64,000 bases of DNA from Metallyticus violacea (taxonomy: Eukaryota; Arthropoda; Insecta; Mantodea; Metallyticidae), in contig CM060834.1 of NCBI GenBank assembly GCA_030762175.1, positions 66,197,501 through 66,261,500 of the forward strand, written 5' to 3'. Each line of letters opens with the position of its first letter. Position 1 is the first letter of the stretch. The translations under genes were made by a program, and so were the position numbers. Positions 22,501 through 34,991 of the stretch are shown here, in pieces. The notes beneath the pieces are model-generated. The model was not told the DNA's origin. It did not search any database and worked only from the letters and a program-made list of their open reading frames with translations.

Positions 22501-24022
22501 GCCTCAGACAAGGATATTATGCGCAAAGAATCTCGAAAAGAAAAAAATTTTTTTTCGAAGTTTGGAAACTTCCTTAGAATCACTTTTTTTCCGTTCTTAT
22601 TTAAGATTACTGGTTCTCTTTCATTATACTAGTTTGATAGCCTCAGACAAGCATATTATGCGCAAAGAATCTCGAAAAGAAAAAAAATTTTTTTCGAAGT
22701 TTGGAAACTTCGTTAGAATCACTTTTTTTCCGTTCTTATTTGAGATAACTGGTTCTCTTTCATTATACTAGTTTGATAGCCTCAGACAAGCATAATATGC
22801 GCAAAGAATCTCGAAAAGAAAAAAAAATTTTTTTCGAAGTTTGGAAACTTCCTTAGAATCCCTTTTTTTCCATTCTTATTTGAGATAACTTGTTCTCTAT
22901 CATTATACTAGTTTGATAGCCTTAGACAAGCATATTATGCGCAAAGAATCTCGAAAAGAAAAAAATTTTTTTTCGAAGTTTGGAAACTTCGTTAGAATCA
23001 CTTTTTTTCCGTTCTTAATTAAGATAACTTGTTCTCTTTCATTATACTAGTTTGATAGCCTCAGACAAGCATTTTATGCGCAAAGAATCTCGAAAAGAAA
23101 AAAATTTTTTTTCGAAGTTTGGAAACTTCGTTAGAATCACTTTTTTTCCGTTCTTATTTGAGATAACTGGTTCTCTTTCATTATACTAGTTTGATAGCCC
23201 CAGACAAGCATATTATGCGCAAAGAATCTCGAAAAGAAAAAAATTTTTTTTCGAAGTTTGGAAACTTCCTTAGAATCACTTTTTTTCCATTCTTATTTGA
23301 GATAACTTGTTCTCTTTCATTATACTAGTTTGATAGCCTTAGACAAGCATATTATGCGCAAAGAATCTCGAAAAGAAAAAAATTTTTTTTCGAAGTTTGG
23401 AAACTTCGTTGGAATCACTTTTTTTCCGTTCTTATTTAAGATTACTGGTTCTCTTTCATTATACAAGTTTGATAGCCTCAGACAAGCATATTATGCGCAA
23501 AGAATGTCGAAAAGAAAAATTTTTATTTCGAAGTTTGGAAACTTCGTTAGAATCACTTTTTTTCCGTTCTTATTTGAGATAACTGATTCTCTTTCATTAT
23601 ACTAGTTTGATAGCCTCAGAGAAGCATATTATGCGCAAAGAATCTCGAAAAGAAAAAAATTTTTTTTCGAAGATTGGAAACCTCGTTAGAATCACTTTTT
23701 TTCCGTTCTTATTTGAGATAACTGGTTCTCTTTCATTATACTAGTTTGATAGCCTCAGACAAGCATATTATGCGCAAAGAATCTCGAAAAGAAAAAAAAT
23801 TTTTTCGAAGTTTGGAAACTTCCTTAGAATCACTTTTTTTCCATTCTTATTTGAGATAACTTGTTCTCTTTCATTATACTAGTTTGATAGCCTTAGACAA
23901 GCATATTATGCGCAAAGAATCTCGAAAAGAAAAAAATTTTTTTTCGAAGTTTGGAATCTTCGTTAGAATCACTTTTTTTCCGTTCTTATTTAAGATAACT
24001 TGTTCTCTTTCATTATACTAGT
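22501..24022. repeat. Linker block shared with 13.0-14.1 kb
   Basis: From the CAAGGATATT monomer to about 23605 the order of variants equals 13.05-14.15 kb at an offset of 9,452 bp (68 monomers exactly), including CATAATATGC (22790), CTTAATTAAG and CCCCAGAC (23200). At about 23640 it switches to a GATTGGAAACCTCG monomer, where the other copies have an ordinary one and then the GAATCGCG monomer. It then leads into Q copy 3. Confidence 0.75.
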
Positions 24023-25413
24023 TTGATAGCCATAGACAAGCATATTATGCGCAAAGAATCTCGAAAAGAAAAAAATTTTTTTTCGAAGTTTGGAAACTTC
24101 CTTAGAATCACTTTTTTTCCATTCTTATTTGAGATAACTTGTTCTCTTTCATTATACTTGTTTGATAGCCTTAGACAAGCATATTATGCGCAAAGAATCT
24201 CGAAAAGAAAAAAATTTTTTTTCGAAGTTTGGAAACTTCGTTAGAATCACTTTTTTTCCGTTCTTATTTGAGATAACTTGTTCTCTTTCATTATACTAGT
24301 TTGATAGCCTTAGACAAGCACATTATGCGCAAAGAATCTCGAAAAAAAAAAAATTTTTTTTCGAAGTTTGGAAACTTCGTTGGAATCACTTTTTTTCCGT
24401 TCTTATTTAAGATTACTGGTTCTCTTTCATTATACAAGTTTGATAGCGTCAGACAAGCATATTATGCGCAAAGAATGTCGAAAAGAAAAAAATTTTATTT
24501 CGAAGTTTGGAAACTTCGTTAGAATCACTTTTTTTCCGTTCTTATTTGAGATAACTGGTTCTCTTTCATTATACTAGTTTGATAGCCTCAGAGAAGCATA
24601 TTATGCGCAAAGAATCTCTAAAAGAAATATTTTTTTTTTTCGAAGTTTGGAAACTTCGTTAGAATCACTTTTTTTCCGTTCTTATTTGAGATAACTGGTT
24701 CTCCTTCATTATACTAGTTTGATAGCCTCAGAAAAGCATAGGTATGCGCAAAGAATCTCGAAAAGAAAAAAATTTTTTTTCGAAGTTTGGAAACTTCGTT
24801 AGAATCACTTTTATTACGTTCTTATTTGAGATAACTGGTTCTCTTTCATTATACTAGTTTGATAGCCTTAGACAAGCATATTATGCGCAAAGAATCTCGA
24901 AAAGAAAAAAAATTTTTTTCGAAGTTTGGAAACTTCGTTAGAATCACGTTTTTTCCGTTCTTATTTGAGATAACTTGTTCTCTTTCATTATACTTGTTTG
25001 ATAGCCTTAGACAAGCATATTACGCGCAAAGAATCACGAAAAGAAAAAAATTTTTTTTCGAAGTTTGGAAACTTCGTTAGAATCACTTTTTTTCCGTTCT
25101 TATTTAAGATTACTGGTTCTCTTTCGTTATACTAGTTTGATAGCCTCAGACAAGCATATTATGCGCAAAGAATCTCGAAAAGAAAAAAATTTTTTTTCGA
25201 AGTTTGGAAACTTCCTTAGAATCACTTTTTTTCCGTTTTTATTTAAGATTACTGGTTCTCTTTCATTATACTAGTTTGATAGCCTCAGACAAGCATATTA
25301 TGCGCAAAGAATCTCGAAAAGAAAAAAATTTTTTTTCGAAGTTTGGAAACTTCGTTAGAATCACTTTTTTTCCGTTCTTATTTGAGATAACTTGTTCTCT
25401 TTCATTATACTAG
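24023..25413. repeat. Q module copy 3 (shortened)
   Basis: Starts with the CCATAGAC monomer and includes CAAGCACATT, the TTGGAATC cassette, TCTCTAAAAG with an ATATTTTTTTTTT core, CTCCTTC/CATAGGTATG, CTTTTATTACG, CACGTTTTTTCC (24946), TTACGCGC with GAATCACG (25020) and CCGTTTTTATTTAAG (25233). The last three markers recur together at 47.2-47.8 kb, offset 22,225 bp, identifying that segment as a copy of this one. Confidence 0.78.
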
Positions 25414-28400
25414 TTTGATAGCCTTAGACAAGCATATTATGCGCAAAGAATCTCGAAAAGAAAAAAAATTTTTTTCGAAGTTTGGAAACTTCGTTAGAAT
25501 CACTTTTTTTCCGTTCTTATTTGAGATAACTGGTTCTCTTTCATTATACTAGTTTGATAGCCTCAGACAAGCATATTATGCGCAAAGAATCTCGAAAAGA
25601 AAAAAAATTTTTTTCGAAGTTTGGAAACTTCCTTAGAATCACTTTTTTTCCATTCTTATTTGAGATAACTTATTCTCTATCATTATACTAGTTTGATAGC
25701 CTTAGACAAGCATATTATGCGCAAAGAATCTCGAAAAGAAAAAAATTTTTTTTCCAAGTTTGGAAACTTCGTTAGAATCACTTTTTTTCCGTTCTTATTT
25801 AAGATAACTTGTTCTCTTTCATTATACTAGTTTGATAGCCTTAGACAAGCATATTATGCGCAAAGAATCTCGAAAAGAAAAAAATTTTTTTTCGAAGTTT
25901 GGAAACTTCGTTAGAATCACTTTTTTTCCGTTCTTATTTGAGATAACTGGTTCTCTTTCATTATACTAGTTTGATAGCCCCAGACAAGCATATTATGCGC
26001 AAAGAATCTCGAAAAGAAAAAAATTTTTTTTCGAAGTTTGGAAACTTCCTTAGAATCACTTTTTTTCCATTCTTATTTGAGATAACTTGTTCTCTTTCAT
26101 TATACTAGTTTGATAGCCTTAGACAAGCATATTATGCGCAAAGAATCTCGAAAAGAAAAAAATTTTTTTTCGAAGTTTGGAAACTTCGTTAGAATCACTT
26201 TTTTTCCGTTCTTATTTAAGATAACTTGTTCTCTTTCATTATACTAGTTTGATAGCCTTAGACAAGCATATTATGCGCAAAGAATCTCGAAAAGAAAAAA
26301 ATTTTTTTTCGAAGTTTGGAAACTTCGTTAGAAAAACTTTTTGTCCATTCTTATTTGAGATAACTGGTTCTCTTTCATTATACTAGTTTGATAGCCTCAG
26401 ACAAGCATATTATGCGCAAAGAATCTCGAAAAGAAAAAAATTTTTTTTCGAAGTTTTGAAACTTCGTTAGAAAAACTTTTTTTCCATTCTTATTTGAGAT
26501 AACTGGTTCTCTTTCATTATACTAGATTGATAGCCTCAGACAAGCATATTATGCGCAAAGAATCTCGAAAAGAAAAAAATTTTTTTTCGAAGTTTGGAAA
26601 CTTCGTTAGAATCACTTTTTTTCCGTTCTAATTTGAGATAACTGGTTCTCTTTCATCATACTAGTTTGAGAGCCTCAGAAAAGCATATTATGCGCAAAGA
26701 ATCTCGAAAAGAAAAAAATTTTTTTTCGAAGATTGGAAAGCTCGTTAGAATCACTTTTTTTCCGTTCTTATTTGAGATAACTGGTTCTCTTTCATTATAC
26801 TAGTTTGATAGCATCAGACAAGCATATTATGCGCAAAGAATCTCGAAAAGAAAAAAATTTTTTTCGAAGTTTGGAAACTTCCATAGAATCACTTTTTATC
26901 CATTCTTATTTGAGATAACTTGTTCTCTTTCATTATACTAGTTTGATAGCCTTAGACAAGCATATTATGCGCAAAGAATCTCGAAAAGAAAAAAATTTTT
27001 TTTCGAAGTTTTGAAACTTCGTTAGAATCACTTTTTTTCCGTTCTTATTTGAGATAACTGGTTCTCTTTCATTATACTAGTTTGATAGCCTCAGACAAGC
27101 ATATTATGCCCAAAGAATCTCGAAAAGAAAAAAATTTTTTTTCGAAGTTTGGAAACTTCCTTTTTTTCCATTCTTATTTGAGATAACTTGTTCTCTTTCA
27201 TTATACTTGTTTGATAGCCTTAGACAAGCATATTATGCGCAAAGAATCTCGAAAAGAAAAAAATTTTTTTTCGAAGTTTGGAAACTTCGTTGGAATCACT
27301 TTTTTTCCGTTCTTATTTAAGATTACTGGTTCTCTTTCATTATACAAGTTTGATAGCCTCAGACAAGCATATTATGCGCAAAGAATGTCGAAAAGAAAAA
27401 AATTTTATTTCGAAGTTTGGAAACTTCGTTAGAATCACTTTTTTTCCGTTCTTATTTGAGATAACTGGTTCTCTTTCATTATACTAGTTTGATAGCCTTA
27501 GACAAGCATATTATGCGCAAAGAATCTCGAAAAGAAAAAAATTTTTTTTCGAAGTTTGGAAACTTCGTTAGAAAAACTTTTTTTCCATTCTTATTTGAGA
27601 TAACTGGTTCTCTTTCATTATACTAGTTTGATAGCCTCAGACAAGCATATTATGCGCAAAGAATCTCGAAAAGAAAAAAATTTTTTTTCGAAGTTTGGAA
27701 ACTTCGTTAGAATCACTTTTTTTCCGTTCTTATTTGAGATAACTGGTTCTCTTTCATTATACTAGTTTGAGAGCCTCAGAAAAGCATATTATGCGCAAAG
27801 AATCTCGAAAAGAAAAAAATTTTTTTTCGAAGATTGGAAAACTCGTTAGAATCACTTTTTTTCCGTTCTTATTTGAGATAACTGGTTCTCTTTCATTATA
27901 CTAGTTTGATAGCCTCAGACAAGCATATTATGCGCAAAGAATCTCGAAAAGAAAAAAATTTTTTTTCGAAGTTTGGAAACTTCGTTAGAATCACTTTTTT
28001 TCCGTTCTTATTTGAGATAACTTGTTCTCTTTCATTATACTAGTTTGATAGCCTTTGACAAGCATATTATGCGCAAAGAATCTCGAAAAGAAAAAAATTT
28101 TTTTTCGAAGTTTGGATACTTCGTTAGAATCACTTTTTTTCCGTTCTTATTTGAGATAACTGATTCTCTTTCATTATACTAGTTTGATAGCCTCAGAAAA
28201 GCATATTATGCGCAAAGAATCTCGAAAAGAAAAAAATTTTTTTTCGAAGATTGGAAACCTCGTTAGAATCACTTTTTTTCCGTTCTTATTTGAGATAACT
28301 GGTTCTCTTTCATTATACTAGTTTGATAGCCTCAGACAAGCATATTATGCGCAAAGAATCTCGAAAAGAAAAAAAAAATTTTTCGAAGTTTGTAAACTTC

Positions 28401-28599
28401 CTTAGAATCACTTTTTTTCCATTCTTATTTGAGATAACTTGTTCTCTTTCATTATACTAGTTTGATAGCCTTAGACAAGCATATTATGCGCAAAGAATCT
28501 CGAAAAGAAAAAAATTTTTTTTCGAAGTTTGGAAAATCGTTAGAATCACTTTTTTTTCGTTCTTATTTAAGATAACTTGTTCTCTTTCATTATACTAGT
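25414..28599. repeat. Partial, rearranged P module
   Basis: Contains P landmarks in order but with gaps: GATAACTTATTCTCTATC (25671), a TTTTCCAAG core (25750), GAAAAACTTTTTGTCC (26330), GAGAGCC (26668), GATTGGAAAGCTCG (26731), AGCATCAGAC (26812), CTTCCATAG with CTTTTTATCC (26879), GTTTTGAAAC (27009) and ATGCCCAAAG (27105). It then jumps forward and repeats GAAAAAC and GAGAGCC monomers at 27570 and 27770. It also includes a 129-bp monomer and an A10T5 core near 28371. Gaps are whole monomers apart from that 10-bp loss. Confidence 0.75.
27108..27236 (+). repeat. Short 129-bp monomer with a 10-bp internal deletion
   Basis: After GGAAACTTCC (27151-27160) the sequence passes straight to TTTTTTTCCATTC. 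The ten bases TTAGAATCAC found in all neighbours are absent. The deletion removes one GAATC and is close to one helical turn. It explains why the spacing between flanking CCATAGAC monomers (24023 to 28600) is 10 bp short of 33 whole monomers. Most other indels seen are 1-2 bp. Confidence 0.9.
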
Positions 28600-30684
28600 T
28601 TGATAGCCATAGACAAGCATATTATGCGCAAAGAATCTCGAAAAGAAAAAAATTTTTTTTCGAAGTTTGGAAACTTCCTTAGAATCACTTTTTTTCCATT
28701 CTTATTTGAGATAACTTGTTCTCTTTCATTATACTTGTTTGATAGCCTTAGACAAGCATATTATGCGCAAAGAATCTCGAAAAGAAAAAAATTTTTTTTC
28801 GAAGTTTGGAAACTTCGTTAGAATCACTTTTTTTCCGTTCTTATTTGAGATAACTTGTTCTCTTTCATTATACTAGTTTGATAGCCTTAGACAAGCATAT
28901 TATGCGCAAAGAATCTCGAAAAGAAAAAATTTTTTTTTCGAAGTTTGGAAAATTCGTTGGAATCACTTTTTTTCCGTTCTTATTTAAGATTACTGGTTCT
29001 CTTTCATTATACAAGTTTGATAGCCTCAGAAAAGCATAGGTATGCGCAAAGAATCTCGAAAAGAAAAAAATTTTTTTTCGAAGTTTGGAAACTTCGTTAG
29101 AATCACTTTTATTCCGTTCTTATTTGAGATAACTGGTTCTCTTTCATTATACTAGTTTGATAGCCTTAGACAAGCATATTATGCGCAAAGAATCTCGAAA
29201 AGAAAAAAATTTTTTTTTGAAGTTTGGAAACTTCGTTAGAATCACTTTTTTTCCGTTCTTATTTGAGATAACTGGTTCTCTTTCATTATACTTGTTTGAT
29301 AGCCTTAGACAAGCATATTATGCGCAAAGAATCACGAAAAGAAAAAAATTTTTTTTCGAAGTTTGGAAACTTCGTTAGAATCACTTTTTTTCCGTTCTTA
29401 TTTAAGATTACTGGTTCTCTTTCATTATACTAGTTTGATAGCCTCAGACAAGCATATTATGCGCAAAGAATTTCGAAAAGAAAAAAATTTTTTTTCGAAG
29501 TTTGGAAACTTCGTTAGAATCACTTTTTTTCCGTTCTTATTTGAGATAACTGGTTCTCTTTCATTATACTAGTTTGATAGCCTCAGACAAGCATATTATG
29601 CGCAAAGAATCTCGAAAAGAAAAAAATTTTTTTTCGAAGTTTGGAAACTTCGTTAGAATCACTTTTTTTCCGTTCTTATTTGATATAACTTGTTCTCTTT
29701 CATTATACTAGTTTGATAGCCTTAGACAAGCATATTATGCGCAAAGAATCTCGAAAAGAAAAAAAATTTTTTTCGAAGTTTGGAAACTTCGTTAGAATCA
29801 CTTTTTTTCCGTTCTTATTTGAGATAACTGGTTCTCTTTAATTATACTAGTTTGATAGCCTCAGACAAGCATATTATGCGCAAAGAATCTCGAAAAGAAA
29901 AAAATTTTTTTTCGAAGTTTGGAAACTTCCTTAGAATCACTTTTTTTCCATTCTTATTTGATATAACTTGTTCTCTTTCATTATACTTGTTTGATAGCCT
30001 TAGACAAGCATATTATGCGCAAAGAATCTCGAAAAGAAAAAAATTTTTTTTCGAAGTTTGGAAACTTCGTTAGAATCACTTTTTTTCCGTTCTTATTTAA
30101 GATTACTGGTTCTCTTTCATTATACTAGTTTGATAGCCTCAGACAAGCATTTTATGCGCAAAGAATTTCGAAAAGAAAAAAATTTTTTTTCGAAGTTTGG
30201 ATACTTCGTTAGAATCACTTTTTTTCCGTTCTTATTTGAGATAACTGATTCTCTTTCATTATACTAGTTTGATAGCCTCAGAAAAGCATATTATGCGCAA
30301 AGAATCTCGAAAAGAAAAAAATTTTTTTTCGAAGATTGGAAACCTCGTTAGAATCACTTTTTTTCCGTTCTTATTTGAGATAACTGGTTCTCTTTCATTA
30401 TACTAGTTTGATAGCCTCAGACAAGCATATTATGCGCAAAGAATCTCGAAAAGAAAAAAAATTTTTTTCGAAGTTTGTAAACTTCCTTAGAATCACTTTT
30501 TTTCCATTCTTATTTGAGATAACTTGTTCTCTTTCATTATACTAGTTTGATAGCCTTAGACAAGCATATTATGCGCAAAGAATCTCGAAAAGAAAAAAAT
30601 TTTTTTTCGAAGTTTGGAAAATCGTTAGAATCACTTTTTTTCCGTTCTTATTTAAGATAACTTGTTCTCTTTCATTATACTAGT
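28600..30684. repeat. S-family HOR unit 1 (15 monomers)
   Basis: First of five successive units that begin with the CCATAGAC monomer. Order: ACTTGT; GGAAAATTCGTTGG with ACAAGT; then a direct jump to CATAGGTATG (29035), so the GAATGTCG and TCTCTAAAAG monomers are missing; CTTTTATTCC; TTTTTTTTGAAG (29215, loss of the CG); GAATCACG; GAATTTCG; GATATAACTTG; CTCTTTAATTATAC; CATTTTATG. It then passes to GGATACTTCG and GATTGGAAACCTCG monomers. Compared with the 35-monomer unit it lacks about 20 monomers. Confidence 0.8.
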
Positions 30685-33600
30685 TTGATAGCCATAGACA
30701 AGCATATTATGCGCAAAGAATCTCGAAAAGAAAAAAATTTTTTTTCGAAGTTTGGAAACTTCCTTAGAATCACTTTTTTTCCATTCTTATTTGAGATAAC
30801 TTGTTCTCTTTCATTATACTTGTTTGATAGCCTTAGACAAGCATATTATGCGCAAAGAATCTCGAAAAGAAAAAAATTTTTTTTCGAAGTTTGGAAACTT
30901 CGTTAGAATCACTTTTTTTCCGTTCTTATTTGAGATAACTTGTTCTCTTTCATTATACTAGTTTGATAGCCTTAGACAAGCATATTATGCGCAAAGAATC
31001 TCGAAAAGAAAAAATTTTTTTTTCGAAGTTTGGAAAATTCGTTGGAATCACTTTTTTTCCGTTCTTATTTAAGATTACTGGTTCTCTTTCATTATACAAG
31101 TTTGATAGCCTCAGACAAGCATATTATGCGCAAAGAATGTCGAAAAGAAAAAAATTTTATTTCGAAGTTTGGAAACTTCGTTAGAATCACTTTTTTTCCG
31201 TTCTTATTTGAGATAACTGGTTCTCTTTCATTATACTAGTTTGATAGCTTCAGAGAAGCATATTATGCGCAAAGAATCTCTAAAAGAAATAATTTTTTTT
31301 TCGAAGTTTGGAAACTTCGTTAGAATCACTTTTTTTCCGTTCTTATTTGAGATAACTGGTTCTCCTTCATTATACTAGTTTGATAGCCTCAGAAAAGCAT
31401 AGGTATGCGCAAAGAATCTCGAAAAGAAAAAAATTTTTTTTCGAAGTTTGGAAACTTCGTTAGAATCACTTTTATTCCGTTCTTATTTGAGATAACTGGT
31501 TCTCTTTCATTATACTAGTTTGATAGCCTTAGACAAGCATATTATGCGCAAAGAATCTCGAAAAGAAAAAAATTTTTTTTTGAAGTTTGGAAACTTCGTT
31601 AGAATCACTTTTTTTCCGTTCTTATTTGAGATAACTGGTTCTCTTTCATTATACTTGTTTGATAGCCTTAGACAAGCATATTATGCGCAAAGAATCACGA
31701 AAAGAAAAAAATTTTTTTTCGAAGTTTGGAAACTTCGTTAGAATCACTTTTTTTCCGTTCTTATTTAAGATTACTGGTTCTCTTTCATTATACTAGTTTG
31801 ATAGCCTCAGACAAGCATATTATGCGCAAAGAATTTCGAAAAGAAAAAAATTTTTTTTCGAAGTTTGGAAACTTCGTTAGAATCACTTTTTTTCCGTTCT
31901 TATTTGAGATAACTGGTTCTCTTTCATTATACTAGTTTGATAGCCTCAGACAAGCATATTATGCGCAAAGAATCTCGAAAAGAAAAAAATTTTTTTTCGA
32001 AGTTTGGAAACTTCGTTAGAATCACTTTTTTTCCGTTCTTATTTGATATAACTTGTTCTCTTTCATTAAACTAGTTTGATAGCCTTAGACAAGCATATTA
32101 TGCGCAAAGAATCTCGAAAAGAAAAAAAATTTTTTTCGAAGTTTGGAAACTTCGTTAGAATCACTTTTTTTCCGTTCTTATTTGAGATAACTGGTTCTCT
32201 TTAATTATACTAGTTTGATAGCCTCAGACAAGCATATTATGCGCAAAGAATCTCGAAAAGAAAAAAATTTTTTTTCGAAGTTTGGAAACTTCGTTAGAAT
32301 CACTTTTTTTCCGTTCTTATTTGAGATAACTTGTTCTCTTTCATTATACTAATTTGATAGCCCCAGACAAGCATATGATGCGCAAAGAATCTCGAAAAGA
32401 AAAAAATTTTTTTTCGAAGTTTGGAAACTTCCTTAGAATCACTTTTTTTCCATTCTTATTTGAGATAACTTGTTCTCTTTCATTATACTAGTTTGATAGC
32501 CTTAGACAAGCATATTATGCGCAAAGAATCTCGAAAAGAAAAAAATTTTTTTTCGAAGTTTGGAAACTTCGTTGGAATCACTTTTTTTCCGTTCTTATTT
32601 AAGATTACTGGTTCTCTTTCATTATACAAGTTTGATAGCCTCAGACAAGCATATGATGCGCAAAGAATGTCGAAAAGAAAAAAATTTTATTTCGAAGTTT
32701 GGAAACTTCGTTAGAATCACTTTTTTTCCGTTCTTATTTGAGATAACTGATTCTCTTTCATTATACTAGTTTGATAGCCTCAGAAAAGCATATTATGCGC
32801 AAAGAATCTCGAAAAGAAAAAAATTTTTTTTCGAAGATTGGAAACCTCGTTAGAATCACTTTTTTTCCGTTCTTATTTGAGATAACTGGTTCTCTTTCAT
32901 TATACTAGTTTGATAGCCTCAGACAAGCATATTATGCGCAAAGAATCTCGAAAAGAAAAAAAATTTTTTTCGAAGTTTGGAAACTTCCTTAGAATCACTT
33001 TTTTTCCATTCTTATTTGAGATAACTTGTTCTCTTTCATTATACTAGTTTGATAGCCTTAGACAAGCATATTATGCGCAAAGAATCTCGAAAAGAAAAAA
33101 ATTTTTTTCCAAGTTTGGAAACTTCGTTAGAATCACTTTTTTTCCGTTCTTATTTAAGATAACTTGTTCTCTTTCATTATACTAGTTTGATAGCCTTAGA
33201 CAAGCATATAATGCGCAAAGAATCTCGAAAAGAAAAAAATTTTTTTTCGAAGTTTGGAAACTTCGTTAGAATCACTTTTTTTCCGTTCTTATTTGAGATA
33301 ACTGGTTCTCTTTCATTATACTAGTTTGATAGCCCCAGACAAGCATATGATGCGCAAAGAATCTCGAAAAGAAAAAAATTTTTTTTCGAAGTTTGGAAAC
33401 TTCCTTAGAATCACTTTTTTTCCATTCTTATTTGAGATAACTTGTTCTCTTTCATTATACTAGTTTGATAGCCTAAGACAAGCATATTATGCGCAAAGAA
33501 TCTCGAAAAGAAAAAAATTTTTTTTCGAAGTTTGGAAACTTCGTTGGAATCACTTTTTTTCCGTTCTTATTTAAGATTACTGGTTCTCTTTCATTATACA

Positions 33601-34991
33601 AGTTTGATAGCCTCAGACAAGCATATTATGCGCAAAGAATGTCGAAAAGAAAAAATTTTATTTCGAAGTTTGGAAACTTCGTTAGAATCACTTTTTTTCC
33701 GTTCTTATTTGAGATAACTGATTCTCTTTCATTATACTAGTTTGATAGCCTCAGAAAAGCATATTATGCGCAAAGAATCTCGAAAAGAAAAAAATTTTTT
33801 TTCGAAGATTGGAAACCTCGTTAGAATCACTTTTTTTCCGTTCTTATTTGAGATAACTGGTTCTCTTTCATTATACTAGTTTGATAGCCTTAGACAAGCA
33901 TATTATGCGCAAAGAATCTCGAAAAGAAAAAAATTTTTTTTCGAAGTTTGGAAACTTCGTTAGAAAAACTTTTTTTCCATTCTTATTTGAGATAACTGGT
34001 TCTCTTTCATTATACTAGTTTGATAGCCTCAGACAAGCATATTATGCGCAAAGAATCTCGAAAAGAAAAAAATTTTTTTTCGAAGTTTGGAAACTTCGTT
34101 AGAATCACTTTTTTTCCGTTCTTATTTGAGATAACTGGTTCTCTTTCATTATACTAGTTTGAGAGCCTCAGAAAAGCATATTATGCGCAAAGAATCTCGA
34201 AAAGAAAAAAATTTTTTTTCGAAGATTGGAAAACTCGTTAGAATCACTTTTTTTCCGTTCTTATTTGAGATAACTGGTTCTCTTTCATTATACTAGTTTG
34301 ATAGCCTCAGACAAGCATATTATGCGCAAAGAATCTCGAAAAGAAAAAAATTTTTTTTCGAAGTTTGGAAACTTCGTTAGAATCACTTTTTTTCCGTTCT
34401 TATTTGAGATAACTTGTTCTCTTTCATTATACTAGTTTGATAGCCTTAGACAAGCATATTATGCGCAAAGAATCTCGAAAAGAAAAAAATTTTTTTTCGA
34501 AGTTTGGATACTTCGTTAGAATCACTTTTTTTCCGTTCTTATTTGAGATAACTGATTCTCTTTCATTATACTAGTTTGATAGCCTCAGAAAAGCATATTA
34601 TGCGCAAAGAATCTCGAAAAGAAAAAAATTTTTTTTCGAAGATTGGAAACCTCGTTAGAATCACTTTTTTTCCGTTCTTATTTGAGATAACTGGTTCTCT
34701 TTCATTATACTAGTTTGATAGCCTCAGACAAGCATATTATGCGCAAAGAATCTCGAAAAGAAAAAAAAATTTTTTCGAAGTTTGTAAACTTCCTTAGAAT
34801 CACTTTTTTTCCATTCTTATTTGAGATAACTTGTTCTCTTTCATTATACTAGTTTGATAGCCTTAGACAAGCATATTATGCGCAAAGAATCTCGAAAAGA
34901 AAAAAATTTTTTTTCGAAGTTTGGAAAATCGTTAGAATCACTTTTTTTCCGTTCTTATTTAAGATAACTTGTTCTCTTTCATTATACTAGT
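30685..34991. repeat. S-family HOR unit 2 (31 monomers, 4,307 bp)
   Basis: Matches unit 3 at +4,307 bp up to about 32.2 kb and at +4,863 to 4,864 bp from about 32.4 kb. It therefore lacks four monomers relative to unit 3 (the segment equivalent to about 36.5-37.1 kb). Markers: GGAAAATTCGTTGG (31034), TCTCTAAAAGAAAT, CATAGGTATG (31400), CTTTTATTCC, GAATCACG, GAATTTCG, CATATGATGCGC (32371, 32651), CATATAATG (33206), CCTAAGAC (33473), GAGAGCC (34160), GGATACTTCG (34505) and GGAAAATCG (34923). Confidence 0.85.
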
